Both the position numbers and the translations under genes were made by a program. A stretch of DNA of 64,000 nt from Closterium sp. Naga37s-1 (lineage: Eukaryota; Streptophyta; Zygnematophyceae; Desmidiales; Closteriaceae): NCBI GenBank assembly GCA_947471745.1, contig CANJKZ010001028.1, positions 280,501 to 344,500 on the forward strand, read 5' to 3'. Positions within the stretch are counted from its first letter, which is position 1, and each line of letters begins with the position of its first letter. Shown piece after piece: positions 9,049-18,354 of this stretch. The notes under the pieces were generated by a model that made no database searches, was not told where the DNA came from, and worked only from the letters and a program-made list of their open reading frames with translations.

Positions 9049-11580
9049 GTGGTTCTGCACGCCCATGTGCAGCAGCATCGTCCTCACGGACTCGACGGTC
9101 GTGCGCATCTCCCGCTCAGCCATGCCGTTCTGCTGCGGAGTGTAAGGGCACGTCAAGTCGTGGATGATGCCCTTGCTATTGACGAAATCGGTGAACTCCT
9201 TCCCGAGGAACTCCCCTCCCCGGTCTGAGCGGAGCATCAGCACCGACTTCTTCGTCTGTCGTTCCACCAGCACCAGCCATTTCTGGAACTCCCGCAGCAC
9301 GTCGCTCTTCTTAGCGACCGGCATCACCCACACAAATCGAGTGTGGCGATCCTTCAGCACCAGGAAGTACAGACTGCCATCCTTGGCAGCAACCCGAAAT
9401 GGCCCGTACAAGTCAATGTGCACGACAGCCAACGCCTCCTCGACGTCCGAGCATTTGGCAGGGAAGGTGTGCCGCGCCAGCTTTCCTCCGACGCACGAGA
9501 CACATGGCGGATCTGCTCCGGTCGACGGAGTGATGTCGAGCCCAGTAGCAACTTCATGTTTCGCCGAGCTCTTGATCGTGTCAACGCTGACGTGCGCGAG
9601 CCTCGCATGCAACCGGTCAGGGGTCGACTTCGTCGCCGAGACGATCGTCCGCAGAGCCACTACCTCGGTCGACTGTGACCGCGTTGAGCAGGGGCGAAGG
9701 TCGGTGCAGAGGACTCGTCCGGTGTAGCGTGCTCGACCGAGCACCTTCCCGGTCGTGGCGATGAGCAGCATCTCGTCGCCGTCGCCCTTTAGCTGCACTC
9801 CGCTCTCCTTCAGTTGGCCAGCAGATAGCAGGTTCGCCTGTATGCCCGGAACGTAGAGCACGTCGGGGATGAGAACCCGCTTCCCGGCCTCCTCTTGCAG
9901 GTCAATAGTTCCGCGGCCCTCGACAAGCTGCAGCGCCCCGTTGAATCCACGCACGTGCTTTACGCCGCCGCTCGGCGCCATGTCGACGAAGACCGCCTTC
10001 GTCCCCATCAGGTGGTGGGAGCAGCCGCTGTCGAGCAGCACCGCCATCGGGTTTGCTTGCACAGCTGCTACCACAGCCTGGAAGTCCTCGCCAGACTCCG
10101 GCGCCAGCGAGACCGTCGGCTCCACGACGCCGACCATCGAGCATGACGACTCCCCGTCGCCTCGGCTCTTGCTGCTGGAGCTGTCGATGTCCTTCGTCGA
10201 CGACGTCTTCTTCGACATCTGCTTCTCCCTGCGCGGCATCTCATTTCGATGGGGGAGACTGCTGGTCGACTGGCCACGGCCTCCCTTGGTGTCGTCCTCA
10301 TCGCTATCGTTGCAGTCTGGACACTCGTACGAAAGATGGTCGGGGTCGTGGCAGATCCAGCACTCCTGCCGTCGACCACCACCTCCACGGCCCTTGCCCC
10401 GCGTCGACCTCTTCTCATCGACGTCCTTCGTCAACCGCCCACCTCTGCTAGCACCTCCGCCATGCATCCTGTGCTGCCCTTGCTGCTGATTCAGCTTCGT
10501 CGGTGCAGCGTAGTTTGCCTGAGGAAGGAGCTCTGTGGGTTGTTTTGCCTCCTGCATCGCCTCATCTTGGAGGATGTAGCTGGAGATGGAGTCCTCGTCG
10601 AGGGACTCACGTGTGCCGGGTACCATCATCATCCTCTTCATGAGGTTGTAACCGCGCGGCAGGCCTTTGACGATGTGGGAGATGTAGGACGCCGTCGAGT
10701 ATTCGGCGCCCGCCATCCGCATCTCAGCCAGGATCCGTCGAGCACGGTTGCAGTAGTCCGTCGCCGACTCCTGCTCGCCCATCCGAACGTGTGTCATCTT
10801 CTCCTCCAGTTGTGCGATGTACAGGTCGTCCCTGACCTGGTACGTCGACAGGATGAAGTGCCATGCCTGGTGGCCCGCATCCAATCGCTCTTGACAGCTC
10901 CTGAGCGCCAGCTGCACCACCGGTGAGCAGCACCTCGAGATGACCATGAAGGTGAGCAAGTGAGCCGCACAAAACTCCCCGCGTAGCCCGACATCGTCCA
11001 CGAGCGGAATTGTGACTGTGCCGTCGGCGAATCCCTTGAGCCCGGCGACCTCCAGCTGGGGTTCTATCGACTCCCTCCAGGTGATGAGGTCCCGTCGACC
11101 TTGCAGAGGTGCGACGGTAATCCGGTCCGGCGAGAACTTGAAGTAGCCATACGTCGGTGCAATCCCGCCCGCCGTCACCTGCGTCGTCGCTGAGAGCCAT
11201 CCACCGCTTTGTAGGGGTGAGCAAGCTCGACCATCGACATCGGCACGCGAACTGCCTGCAGCCGCCGTTGACTTCTGCACTCGCGCCTGACTCCTGTCGA
11301 CGCCACCGTCGACCTTGAGCACTCCTCTCTACTTCGTGCCATCGTTGCCGCTGACTCGTGCACTGCCGTCGACCTCGTCATCGACGCCACCTTCGTTTCG
11401 CACCGGTCGAGGAGAATCTGGACGGGAAGGGTGTTCCGTCGCCCACTGCGACCGGATGCCCAACTCGACGATCAGCAAGGGGATCGTCCCGTACTCGCCA
11501 TCCGCATGGCGATTCCTCGCATCAGCCAAGCGTGCCTCCAAGGTGTCCGCTACGCCCGCATTAGCTACGGGGTCGACCAT
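9049..11580 (-). pseudogene. Copia B gag, protease and integrase
   Basis: The frame opens at an ATG (11580, reverse strand), passes a TAG at 11329-11331 and runs to a TAG at 9046. Gag of UBN2 type ('LITWRESIEPQL', 'ATDYCNRARRIL', 'SYISHIVKGLP') precedes a Lys/Gly-rich stretch and a canonical CCHC knuckle ('CWICHDPDHLSYEC'). The protease motif is 'VLLDSGCSHHLMG'. Integrase has the HHCC zinc region ('HARLAHVSVDTI' and 'PCVSCVGGKLAR') and the DDE core: 'HIDLYGPF', 'LRSDRGGEF', 'YTPQQNGMAERE'. All catalytic acids are present. Confidence 0.93.
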
Positions 11581-11677
11581 GGTGACTATTGCTGTTGCTG
11601 GCCTACGAACGACTTAGTAGGTGCAAAAGTTGGCTCCTATCTGAAGGTCGCGTGTTCGATCCATGCTCACCGTACCA
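11579..11677 (+). other. tRNA-like sequence at the primer-binding site of copia B
   Basis: On the plus strand this reads like a tRNA 3' half ending in CCA (11675-11677) exactly at the LTR edge. It has a T arm with stem GCGTG/CATGC around TTCGATC and a 7-nt acceptor strand TCACCGT plus A and CCA. The 5' end (11579-11585, ATGGTGA) can pair with that acceptor strand with one T-G wobble. D and anticodon arms do not fold clearly. In element sense it is the PBS (TGGTACGGTGAGC...), extending much further than the usual 12-18 nt. The tRNA identity could not be assigned. Confidence 0.5.
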
Positions 11678-12793
11678 TGAGGGGAGTCACTCTACAACGG
11701 TGGTGAGCTAGACTACGAGGTTGGCACGAACTACTAGGAGTGATCGTAGCTTTGCTTAGTTCCTTAGTGCTTGCACAATCACGGGAGAAATCGACAAGAG
11801 TTTTCACTAGCAAAGTTTCGAGTTACAGAATTGTTAAACAAGCAATGACAAGAATGACTACATTAGGCACCTAGCAACTCAGTAGCTAGCCTGGTCGACA
11901 GACAGCACAGCATGGTCGACCGCCTGCCAGCGTTGCGTAGAGGAGCCGCGCCAGCACTGCAGAAAGGTGACTTGCCAACACAGCAAGTCGACGGTGTGCC
12001 AACGCTGCAGCAGAGCGGCTGTCCAGCGTTGCCTCGTAGAAGACAGAAGTGCGCACGCTCATAGGTGTGCGTAGACGATTGGCCCGACTTGCACCGTTGT
12101 GCATCCGTCGGCTATTGTCTGTGTGTGATGAGCCACATCGACTTCGGGATACCAACCCAAATTTGTGTTGGAAACAGCAGTTGAAAGTTAGAAACGAGAA
12201 AGAGGGATTTCACTAGCAAGCAGTTGAGTACATATAGCAAACCCTAGATTGGGCTGTACTCACTATTGAGTACCCCACTGCAGGCTAGACAAACATAACA
12301 TTCTGACAAGTTGCCTTCGCCATCGCGACCACGACGAAGCTCGCGTGCCTCCGCAGAACTCGCCAAGCAGGTTACCCGGTCGATCTGGACGACCCCGGGT
12401 GCTCTGGCCAACCACCGGGTCCCTCTGGTCGACCACAGCTCTCGTCGAGCTACCCCCTGGTCGACGGACCCCTTCCGTCGACCAGAACTGTCAGCTATTG
12501 TCGCCGAGCTCCCCTCATCGACCGCTGCTCACTTGTCAGGTCGACAGACTGCTCTGCCGACCTCCCGGTCGAACTGCCCCTCCTGGTCGACGGCACACCC
12601 GTCGCCCAGACCAGTCAGTTGCAGCTGTCAAGATCCCTGGTTGACAGCAACACCACAGCGGTCCCTTGTAGCTCGACGAAGCCCGTCGAGAAGCTCTCCC
12701 ACTGTGGATGGTCGGCTGTTACTCCCGTACATCCAACCAAGTCGTCGGCGTTGCCCAAGCGAGGGCGGGGCCAACACTTCACTCCTGTTAACA
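11678..12793 (-). repeat. 5' LTR of copia B, carrying a solo LTR
   Basis: Starts TGAGGGGAGTCACTC directly after the PBS and ends TGTTAACA before the GACTT duplication. Its length (1116 bp) equals the other LTR (968 bp) plus a 143-bp inserted solo LTR and a 5-bp duplication. It is rich in GTCGAC palindromes. Confidence 0.93.
12166..12308 (-). mobile_element. Solo LTR of the A/F-type copia group
   Basis: A 143-bp segment starting TGTTGGAAAC and ending TTCTGACA, absent from the otherwise matching copia B 3' LTR. Flanks ATTTG (12161-12165) and AGTTG (12309-12313) look like a 5-bp target duplication with one mismatch. It shares the block around 'ACCCCACTGCAGGCTAGACAAAC' with the LTRs of F and G, in the same minus orientation. 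It is a product of insertion followed by LTR-LTR recombination. Confidence 0.88.
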
Positions 12794-12798
12794 GACTT

Positions 12799-13160
12799 GG
12801 GTCGAACGGCTCGGGATTCTGCAGCTTGAGCGCGCTTCGACGTTCCGGCAGTGCTTCCGCGCCAGTCAGCATGTTGGGTGCAGGAGATGGTGCGGCATGA
12901 CCAAGAGGAATAGACGCGAATTCACGAAGCTGTTGCATTTCAGCCTGTACCAGACGATTTTCCAGCGTCAACGTTTTGAGTTGGCACATGAGTTGAGCAA
13001 GCGTGTTGCCCATGTCATTGGGGACAGCGGTCATGGTTTCATCCATGTCGGCTTGACGACTCCAAGTCTGCAAGTCGGCACCGCGAGATGAAGACGTCGT
13101 AGTCTCGTCGTCGATGGTCGCTCGTTGTATCTCGCTCCCCGCGAAGGCTATGATACAAAG
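12799..13160 (-). pseudogene. Chromovirus gag, N-terminal part, and PBS region
   Basis: The minus frame (to 13073 and open further upstream) encodes a Gag N-terminus. It has a helical Leu/Gln-rich stretch ('LAQLMCQLKTLTLENRLVQAEMQQL'), a Pro/Ala segment and 'ALKLQNPEPFDPS', a sequence typical of gypsy Gag just before the main domain. It joins the 4553-5322 fragment once copia B is removed. Next to the LTR, the complement reads TTGTATCATAGC (13147-13158), a degraded initiator tRNA-Met primer site. Confidence 0.82.
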
Positions 13161-13499
13161 TATTAGGCCCCTTGGCCTAAATCCGCTAAAGAATAGCGGG
13201 GTTGAGTATAGTAAGGATAAAATGCGACAAAAGACTTTGGCGAAGGAAGTCTTAGCGAAATAGGCAAAGAAGTAACTAAGTTAAGGTTGAATGATATTGT
13301 CGAATACAAGCAAGGTTGATATAGCATGCAAGAGCGATTGTCAGAAAGTAGTTTTTGGGACTAGGAATGGGAGTGCAAGAAAACTAGAGTGCCACGTGGC
13401 ATGCTGGAAATCCTGGAAGTCTGAAAGGATAAGATTGGGATGGGGTTGGGAACACTGTTTAGGGTGATTAGCCCTTGAACTGTAAAGTACCCCGTAACA
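13161..13499 (-). repeat. 5' LTR of the chromovirus
   Basis: A 339-bp partner of 500-843. The first dinucleotide is TA instead of TG, a mutation. It ends CCCGTAACA, followed by the target duplication ATATT (13500-13504). Several substitutions and small indels separate the two LTRs, so the insertion is older than copia A or E. Confidence 0.92.
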
Positions 13500-13504
13500 A
13501 TATT

Positions 13505-14130
13505 TATGCAGGTAAACTCTATCAGTTTCACAATTGACATACATGTTAATCCAACAGACAAAAGACCCTAGGGTTACATATTTAAACAAAAAAACAAAAA
13601 AATACTTGTTATCATATAAGAAACCCTCAGGATTCATGTTTGTGTGATTTTGAGGCAGATTACGACTCTGGCAACATATGTAATATGCTGCTTGACCATT
13701 TTCGCCACTTTCTACGGATTGACTACTACAAACGCGTTTGACCGGAGAAGGGGTTCGGGATAGGCTAATCCATTACTTGTCGCACTTCAGTATTTCAAAT
13801 ATCATAGCTTAGTTCTATAGAGTTATGTTAACGGACTGGAGCTAGTGTTTGACTATCGTATTTGTATGACGCTACAGTAGAAGTATAGCTTAAAGTGACG
13901 ACTCAGCAAACACTCTGTTGAGCGGACAGGTACACCAACCTAAAGATATTCTTTAGGACTAGAAACTAGGCCTGTTTTTGGCATAGAGACACCCTGAGCC
14001 TAAAAGGCAAGTGCCGCAAAAAGCGTCATGATTATCAGGGCATCAAACATGCATTCTTCTGAATCTTCAGGGCAAACAACTTCACTTAACAAGTTGAAGC
14101 TGCTTTTTGTGCTTTACAGTCCACCTTATT
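13505..14130. other. Gene-free interval, nothing recognised
   Basis: This AT-richer sequence has no convincing reading frame or RNA gene. A stretch at 13731-13765 (AACGCGTTTGACCGGAGAAGG) resembles 420-450 on the other side of the chromovirus. A pair of similar phrases (GGGCGGCACTAC) near 14310 and 14390 belongs to the neighbouring copia C remnant. Confidence 0.5.
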
Positions 14131-15467
14131 AACAAACAAGAATGACTAAAATGAGGGCATGCAAGGTTACATATCGCAAACACTGGCCTGTCGAGCACAA
14201 ACTGCGCACATAGCATATCAAATCGTACACCTAGGAATGCATGCATGTATATTTTGACACGCCCCTCAACCTAGGTGAGGGGCAGTGCTTAGTAGATAAG
14301 AAGCATCTCAGGGCGGCACTACAACTCCAGCCTCTAAGACAACTGGTCACAAGACTAGTCAACAAGAACAAGTGAACAAATCACAACTCAGGGCGGCACT
14401 ACCACTCCAACCTCTGAGACTAAGGGCCACACGGCCAGTCAATGGGTATCAACAGACAAAGATAAAGCAAGCACATATATAAGGATCCTAACAGGTGACG
14501 ATCTGCTAGAACAAGTCCAAGCTGTATGTAGAACTGCTAATGATCACTAGGCTAGAGTGCCTTAGTAAATATATCAGCGGTGTTGGCTTCTGAGGCCAAG
14601 AATACTACACGGGCCTGACTGCGATGCTGAAACTCACACATAGGAACTGGATGTGCTTCGCCCTACCCTCCAGTCTAAGCTCCTGACATAGGAGGATCAT
14701 GGCCTTGTTATCAGCAAACAGGACAGTGGCAGAGCGAGACGGCTCACCTAAGTCAGTGAGCAAGAAAGTCAGCCAATGGAGCTCCTGAGAAGCCATAGCC
14801 TCTACATAGATCTTTGCCTCACAGCTGGAGTGTGCCACCGATGACGAACGAGTGGACCTCCACGAGACAGCTCCGGCGCCAAGGCTGAAGCAGTAGACCC
14901 GCGAGGACCTAAGAATCTTGACATCGTCTGCCCACAACGCGTGTCTTATGAGTGCAAGGACTGGACGAGTGCAGGTCATCAGGTACATGAGGCACCCCAC
15001 CAGCTCTGCGGACCACTAGCGCCAGCTGCCTCATCAGGGACAAGAGCTGACAGCTTATGGTAAATAGCAAGAGGACTGGTTGACCAGAGGAGAGCTGAAG
15101 GCGGAAGGGGTCGAGGATCTACTGCACCATGTGTGACTGAGTCTGAATGATGGTGCGCAATGCTTTGTCCCTGGTGATCTGCAAGCGAAGATAGCGGCGC
15201 AGCTCACCTAGGTCAGTGCAAGTGTGTCTCCTCAGCAGCTCGTCCTTCAACGAGGCCAGTGTAGCTCTGTCCGGAGTGGCTAATTCCATATCATCGATGT
15301 AGACGATAATGTAGAAAGGTGTAGTGCCGTACTGAATGAAGAGAGGAGTATCAGTAGAAGATGGGAAGAAGCCGAGGGCTGCAAGCGTAGTGCGTAACAT
15401 ATCATGCCACTCACAGGGTGCCTGCGGCTCCACTGGGTCCGAGGAGGGAAGTTCCCAATTGTCCGAG
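14131..15467 (-). mobile_element. Copia remnant C (LTR, RNase H and RT fragments)
   Basis: A degenerate minus-strand copia. The 3' LTR probably ends at 14259 (TTTTGACA in plus orientation); its other edge near 14131 is a guess. RNase H is at 14605-15000: a 'GCLMYLMTCTRP' start, 'LGAGAVSWRSTRSSSVAHSSCEAKIY', 'FADNKAMILL'. RT palm is at 15119-15472 with the active site as 'YIDDMEL'. Everything upstream of mid-RT is missing. It ends abruptly at the LTR-like start of remnant D, giving a head-to-head arrangement. Confidence 0.82.
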
Positions 15468-15472
15468 TGCAC
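14605..15472 (-). pseudogene. Copia C RT/RNase H pseudogene
   Basis: Two minus frames (15119-15472 and 14605-15000) align by eye with the RT and RNase H of copia A: 'EWHDMLRTTLAALGF', 'HTCTDLGELRRYL', 'TQSHMVQ', then 'SWRSTRSSSV', 'LLTDLGEPSRS'. The first Asp region of RT is absent and frames break near 15010-15118. It is strongly diverged from A, E and F, so it is an old copy. Confidence 0.88.
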
Positions 15473-15599
15473 ATTTAATATGTTTTGTATGCTTGCATGT
15501 GTACTCTTTGATATGCTAGGTTGGATAGATTAGGGTTTCCTATATGTACCATTGTATGTTATTAATCTAGTAATTCTATTCAGTTCACATGGTATCATC

Positions 15600-16190
15600 G
15601 TTGGGTTACGACCATCGCTTCTGTATCGCCTAACCCGTAACCCTAGCAAACCCGTAACCCCTAGCGTGCCCATCGCCCCTAGCATGCCCATCGCCCCTTA
15701 GCCCGCCTGATTTCTCTAGCACGACCATTGCCCCTTAGCCCGCCCGTCACCCCTAGATCGCAGCCCCGCCGGCCCCGCCAGTCGCCCCTAGCTCGCGGCT
15801 ACGCTGGTTTTGTCGTTTGCCCTTAGCTCACGGCCCCGCTGTCCCCGTATGTCACCCCTAATTCGTGGCCCCTCACTGGCCCTGCTGTAAGGCCCCTTTG
15901 GCCCCGCCGTAGTGGCCCTCACTGGTCCCACCGTCGCTCTCCTCATTGGCCCCACCGTCGCGCTTCACTGACCCCGCCGTAGCGCCCCTCGCGTGCATCA
16001 CCATGGCGCCCCTCACTGGCCCCGCCGCCGCGCTTAGCTGGCCATGCCGTAAGGTCCCGCTGGTCCCGTCGTAGCGCCCCTCGCACCCTCCCCTACGAGC
16101 ACCTCCCGCCAGCAGCTTGCCGCCCGCACACGCTAGCAGCTCGCCACCCACGGGCGCCATTAGCTCGCCGCCCGCTCACGGCCGCAGGTT
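15600..16190 (+). repeat. GC-rich leader minisatellite of copia D
   Basis: Degenerate tandem units built on CGCCCCTAGC and GGCCCCGCCGTAGCGCCCCTC. Comparable arrays with different unit sequences sit at the same place in A, E, F and G. Confidence 0.7.
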
Positions 16191-16199
16191 ACACCGACC

Positions 16200-16727
16200 T
16201 TCCTCTGGGCTGGGTCCCCTAGTATCGCAATTGCGTTTTGTGTGTGGGGCTGCCTTGCTCATATCCGTGCCCCTGACGCAGACAAGCTCTCAGCCCGCAC
16301 TATCACAAGTGTCCTCCTCGGTTTCCCCCTCGACATTTCTCACTGGATGTTCTACCACCCTTCGTCTCACCAGTTCTTTAGCTCTCAGGACATCACCTTT
16401 GATGAGTCTATCTGTTTCTACACCCGTCACCCCCACTGAGGTACCCCGGTTCCCTCCGCCCCCTTATTCCTCACTCCCGCCCTCCTCCTAATCCCACTCC
16501 TCCCGGTAGCTCCCCCCCTCCTCCCCCCGTCTTGCCCCGTTTGGTGTGTTCTACGTCACCCCACAGTCTCCACCATCCCTGGCCTCATCCTCACAGTCCC
16601 CGCAGCAGCCGCAGTGGTTGTCGTCGCAACGACCGGTCGTTGTGGACTCTAGGGGTGCAGGAGGTGAAGGGTACGGACCCTGGGGGTGCTGGTTCTGGGG
16701 GTAGCACTTGAGGTGTGGACCCTGAGG
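16200..16727 (+). pseudogene. Copia D integrase C-terminus and linker
   Basis: The frame starting near 16200 matches the integrase C-terminal region of copia A ('PDADKLSARTITSVLLGFPLDISHW', 'SSQDITFDES'), then passes into a Pro/Ser-rich linker. The linker ends in the TGAGG target of copia A (16723-16727) and continues on the far side at 23582. Confidence 0.8.
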
Positions 16728-16858
16728 TGTCAAACTTATATCTACTATAGTCTGTTTAGGCTGTAGTGGGGTAGTCCTTAGAGGGTACAACACTTTTGTG
16801 TTTTCTACTTGTACCCTTCTGCTTTCTAGTTCAACCATTCATTCCTATTATTCTCACA
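16728..16858 (+). repeat. 5' LTR of copia A
   Basis: 131 bp, TGTCAAACTTATATC...TTCTCACA, followed at once by the primer site TGGTATAGAGC. The sequence is the same as 23451-23581. Confidence 0.95.
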
Positions 16859-16886
16859 TGGTATAGAGCGAGTTTTTTTTTCCTAA

Positions 16887-16897
16887 GGGCCCACCAC
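16887..16897 (+). promoter_or_regulatory. Conserved GGGCCCACCAC motif after the PBS
   Basis: GGGCCCACCAC lies about 28 nt downstream of the PBS start. The same motif recurs after the PBS of F (53338-53348) and G (63872-63882, both on the minus strand) and as GGGTCCACCAC in E (32053-32063). The GGGCCC palindrome could act in RNA dimerisation or packaging; that role is inference. Confidence 0.45.
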
Positions 16898-16919
16898 TAA
16901 AACGATTTTTTTTTCCTTA

Positions 16920-17455
16920 CCTGCCCGACACGCGCGTCGCGCCTGACCTTCGCGGCCCGTAGCGGCCCCTCCCTCACGGCCTGTAGAGGCCCCTTTGCGC
17001 CCGTAGTGGCCCCTTCGTGGCCCGTAGCGGCCCCCCTTGCGGCCCGTGGCGACCCTTTCACGGCCCGTCGCGGCCCCTTCTAGGCCCGTTGCGGCCCCTT
17101 ACGCGGCCCCGCATCGGCCCCTTCCGCGGCCCCTTACGCGGCCCCTTCTAGGCCCGTCGCGGCCCCCTTTCACAGCCCTTCGCGGCCCTGTCTAGGCCCG
17201 TAGCGGCCCCTTCTAGGCCCTTCGCAGCCCCTTCTCGGCCCCTACTAGGCCCGTCGCGGCCCCTTTCACGGCCCGTCGCGGCCCCTTCTAGGCCCGTCGC
17301 GGCCCCTTCTCGGCCCTTCGCGGCCCCTTCTAGGCCCGTCGCGGCCCCTTCTAGGCCCATCGCGGCCCCTTCTAGGCCCGTCGCGGCCCCTTCTAGGCCT
17401 GTCGCGGCCCCTTCTAGGCCCGTCGCGGCCCCGTACGCGGCCCCGCATCGGCCCC
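16920..17455 (+). repeat. 21-bp leader minisatellite of copia A
   Basis: Tandem degenerate units of CCCGTCGCGGCCCCTTCTAGG (21 bp), most regular at 17270-17430. Because 21 is a multiple of three, stop-free frames run through it on the minus strand; these are artefacts of the repeat. Confidence 0.85.
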
Positions 17456-17765
17456 GACCCTGTCCCGGCCCTGCAGCAGCTGCCGTCGCGGCCCTGCCCC
17501 GCCCTACAGCAGCCGCCGTCGAGGGCTGCCCCGCCCTGCAGCAGCTGCCGTCGCGGCCCTGCCCCGCGCAGCAGCAGCTGCCGTCGCGGCCCTGCCCCGC
17601 CCTACAGCAGCCGCCGTCGCGGGCTGCCCCGCCCTGCAGCAGCTGCCGTCGCGGCCCTGCCCCGCGCTGCAGCACCTGCCGTCGCGGCCCTGTCCCCGCC
17701 CTGCTACAGCTGCCGTCGCGGCCCTGCCCCGCCCTGCAGCAGCTGCCGCGGAGATCCCTGCCGCG
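17456..17765 (+). repeat. About 33-bp GC-rich repeat in the copia A leader
   Basis: Repeats of GCAGCAGCTGCCGTCGCGG followed by CCCTGCCCCGCCCT, about seven imperfect copies, immediately after the 21-bp array. Confidence 0.75.
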
Positions 17766-17849
17766 GTCGCGGCCCCTCCCTACCGCTGTAGCGACCCCGC
17801 CGTCGCTGCCGTCGTGCGCCTGCCCTTCCCACCACTGGTGAGCACTGTC

Positions 17850-17976
17850 CTGCCCGCGCTGCTCCTGCTGTTACTGCTGCTATTACTGCTACTGTTGCTC
17901 CTGCTGCTACTGCTGCTACTGCTGCTCCTGCTGCTACTGCTGCTCCTGCTGCTCCTGCTGCTACTGCTGCTCCTGG
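17850..17976 (+). repeat. CTG/CTA/CTC trinucleotide array
   Basis: About 120 bp of CTG, CTA and CTC triplets. In one frame it would read as more than 40 leucines; in the gag frame of copia E the matching short stretch reads as Ala/Thr. It sits where A has lost the main Gag domain, so expansion and deletion may be linked. Confidence 0.85.
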
Positions 17977-17984
17977 CGTGGCCA

Positions 17985-18354
17985 GATGCAGCTCCAGGGC
18001 CGTCCTCGTGAGTCCCTCACGCCCCAGCAGCTTCGTGAGTGGTACACTAGTTGGGGTTGTCGGGGTGGCCGTAGTGGGATTCGCCCTGGAGTGGGTAGTT
18101 CGGGAGCTTCAGGTAGTGGCCAGGTGCAGCTGCAGCGTCGTCCGCGCGAGGCTCTTTTGCCCCAGCAGCTTCGTGAGTGGTACGCGTAGAGTAGAGGGTC
18201 GCCGAGTCCTGCTCGCTGCCCGTACGTCATTCGCACGGGTGTCCGGACTGGTCAGCCTTGCGGGACGGTTGGTCACACAGGGTCCCGCTGCTTCGCCCGT
18301 CTGAGCGACGCCTGGAGTACAGAGTTTGGCGACGACGCTGAGCTCCCCGACTGG
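17985..18354 (+). pseudogene. Copia A gag remnant with Cys/His module
   Basis: Two tandem copies of the Gag segment ending 'PQQLREWY' (near 18020-18045 and 18160-18185), then stops, then the atypical Cys/His module 'CPYVIRTGVRTGQPCG..GHTGSRCFARLSDAW' and 'EFGDDAELPDWVELL'. The same module is intact in F, G and E. The UBN2-like domain found in E (32862-33330) is missing. Confidence 0.8.

Larger units (their letters stand above)
5328..12793 (-). mobile_element. Ty1/copia element B, nested in chromovirus gag
   Basis: LTRs at 5328-6295 and 11678-12793 enclose one long gag-pol frame on the minus strand. The target duplication GACTT flanks it exactly (5323-5327 and 12794-12798). The right LTR is longer only because of a 143-bp solo LTR plus its 5-bp duplication. 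Order gag, protease, integrase, RT, RNase H is copia type. It lies inside the chromovirus gag, whose two halves rejoin across it. The polyprotein keeps one frame from 11580 to 6427 but has three internal TAG codons. Confidence 0.95.
500..13499 (-). mobile_element. Ty3/gypsy chromovirus (composite, with nested insertions)
   Basis: A minus-strand LTR retrotransposon bounded by LTRs at 500-843 and 13161-13499 and by the 5-bp target duplication ATATT (495-499 and 13500-13504). In element order it has gag, protease, reverse transcriptase, RNase H, integrase and a C-terminal chromodomain, the gypsy order (integrase after RT) with the hallmark of chromoviruses. After removing a micro-LTR element (1659-2000) and copia B (5328-12793) the original element is about 5.2 kb. 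All frames carry stops or shifts, so it is dead. Its LTRs differ at many positions, making it one of the older layers. Confidence 0.93.
15468..16727 (+). mobile_element. Copia remnant D, left part (LTR, leader, integrase end)
   Basis: An LTR-like segment (about 15468-15589) ends in TTCACA and is followed by a PBS-like TGGTATCATCG (15590-15600). Its phrase 'GTGTACTCTTTGATATGCTAGG' (minor changes) also occurs in the LTR of remnant C. A GC-rich leader with CGCCCCTAGC units follows to about 16190. From about 16200 the frame shows the copia integrase end ('VLLGFPLDISHWMFYHPSSHQFFSSQDITFDES'). Gag, protease and most of integrase are deleted. It is interrupted by copia A at 16728 and resumes at 23582. 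Confidence 0.75.

Noticed and set aside
17148-17675. Minus-strand frame rich in GRDGPRR repeats
   Set aside because: It runs through the 21-bp leader minisatellite of copia A; a unit length divisible by three leaves frames open without any gene.
17814-18011. Poly-leucine protein
   Set aside because: An off-frame reading of the CTG/CTA array; the corresponding gag frame of copia E reads Ala/Thr.
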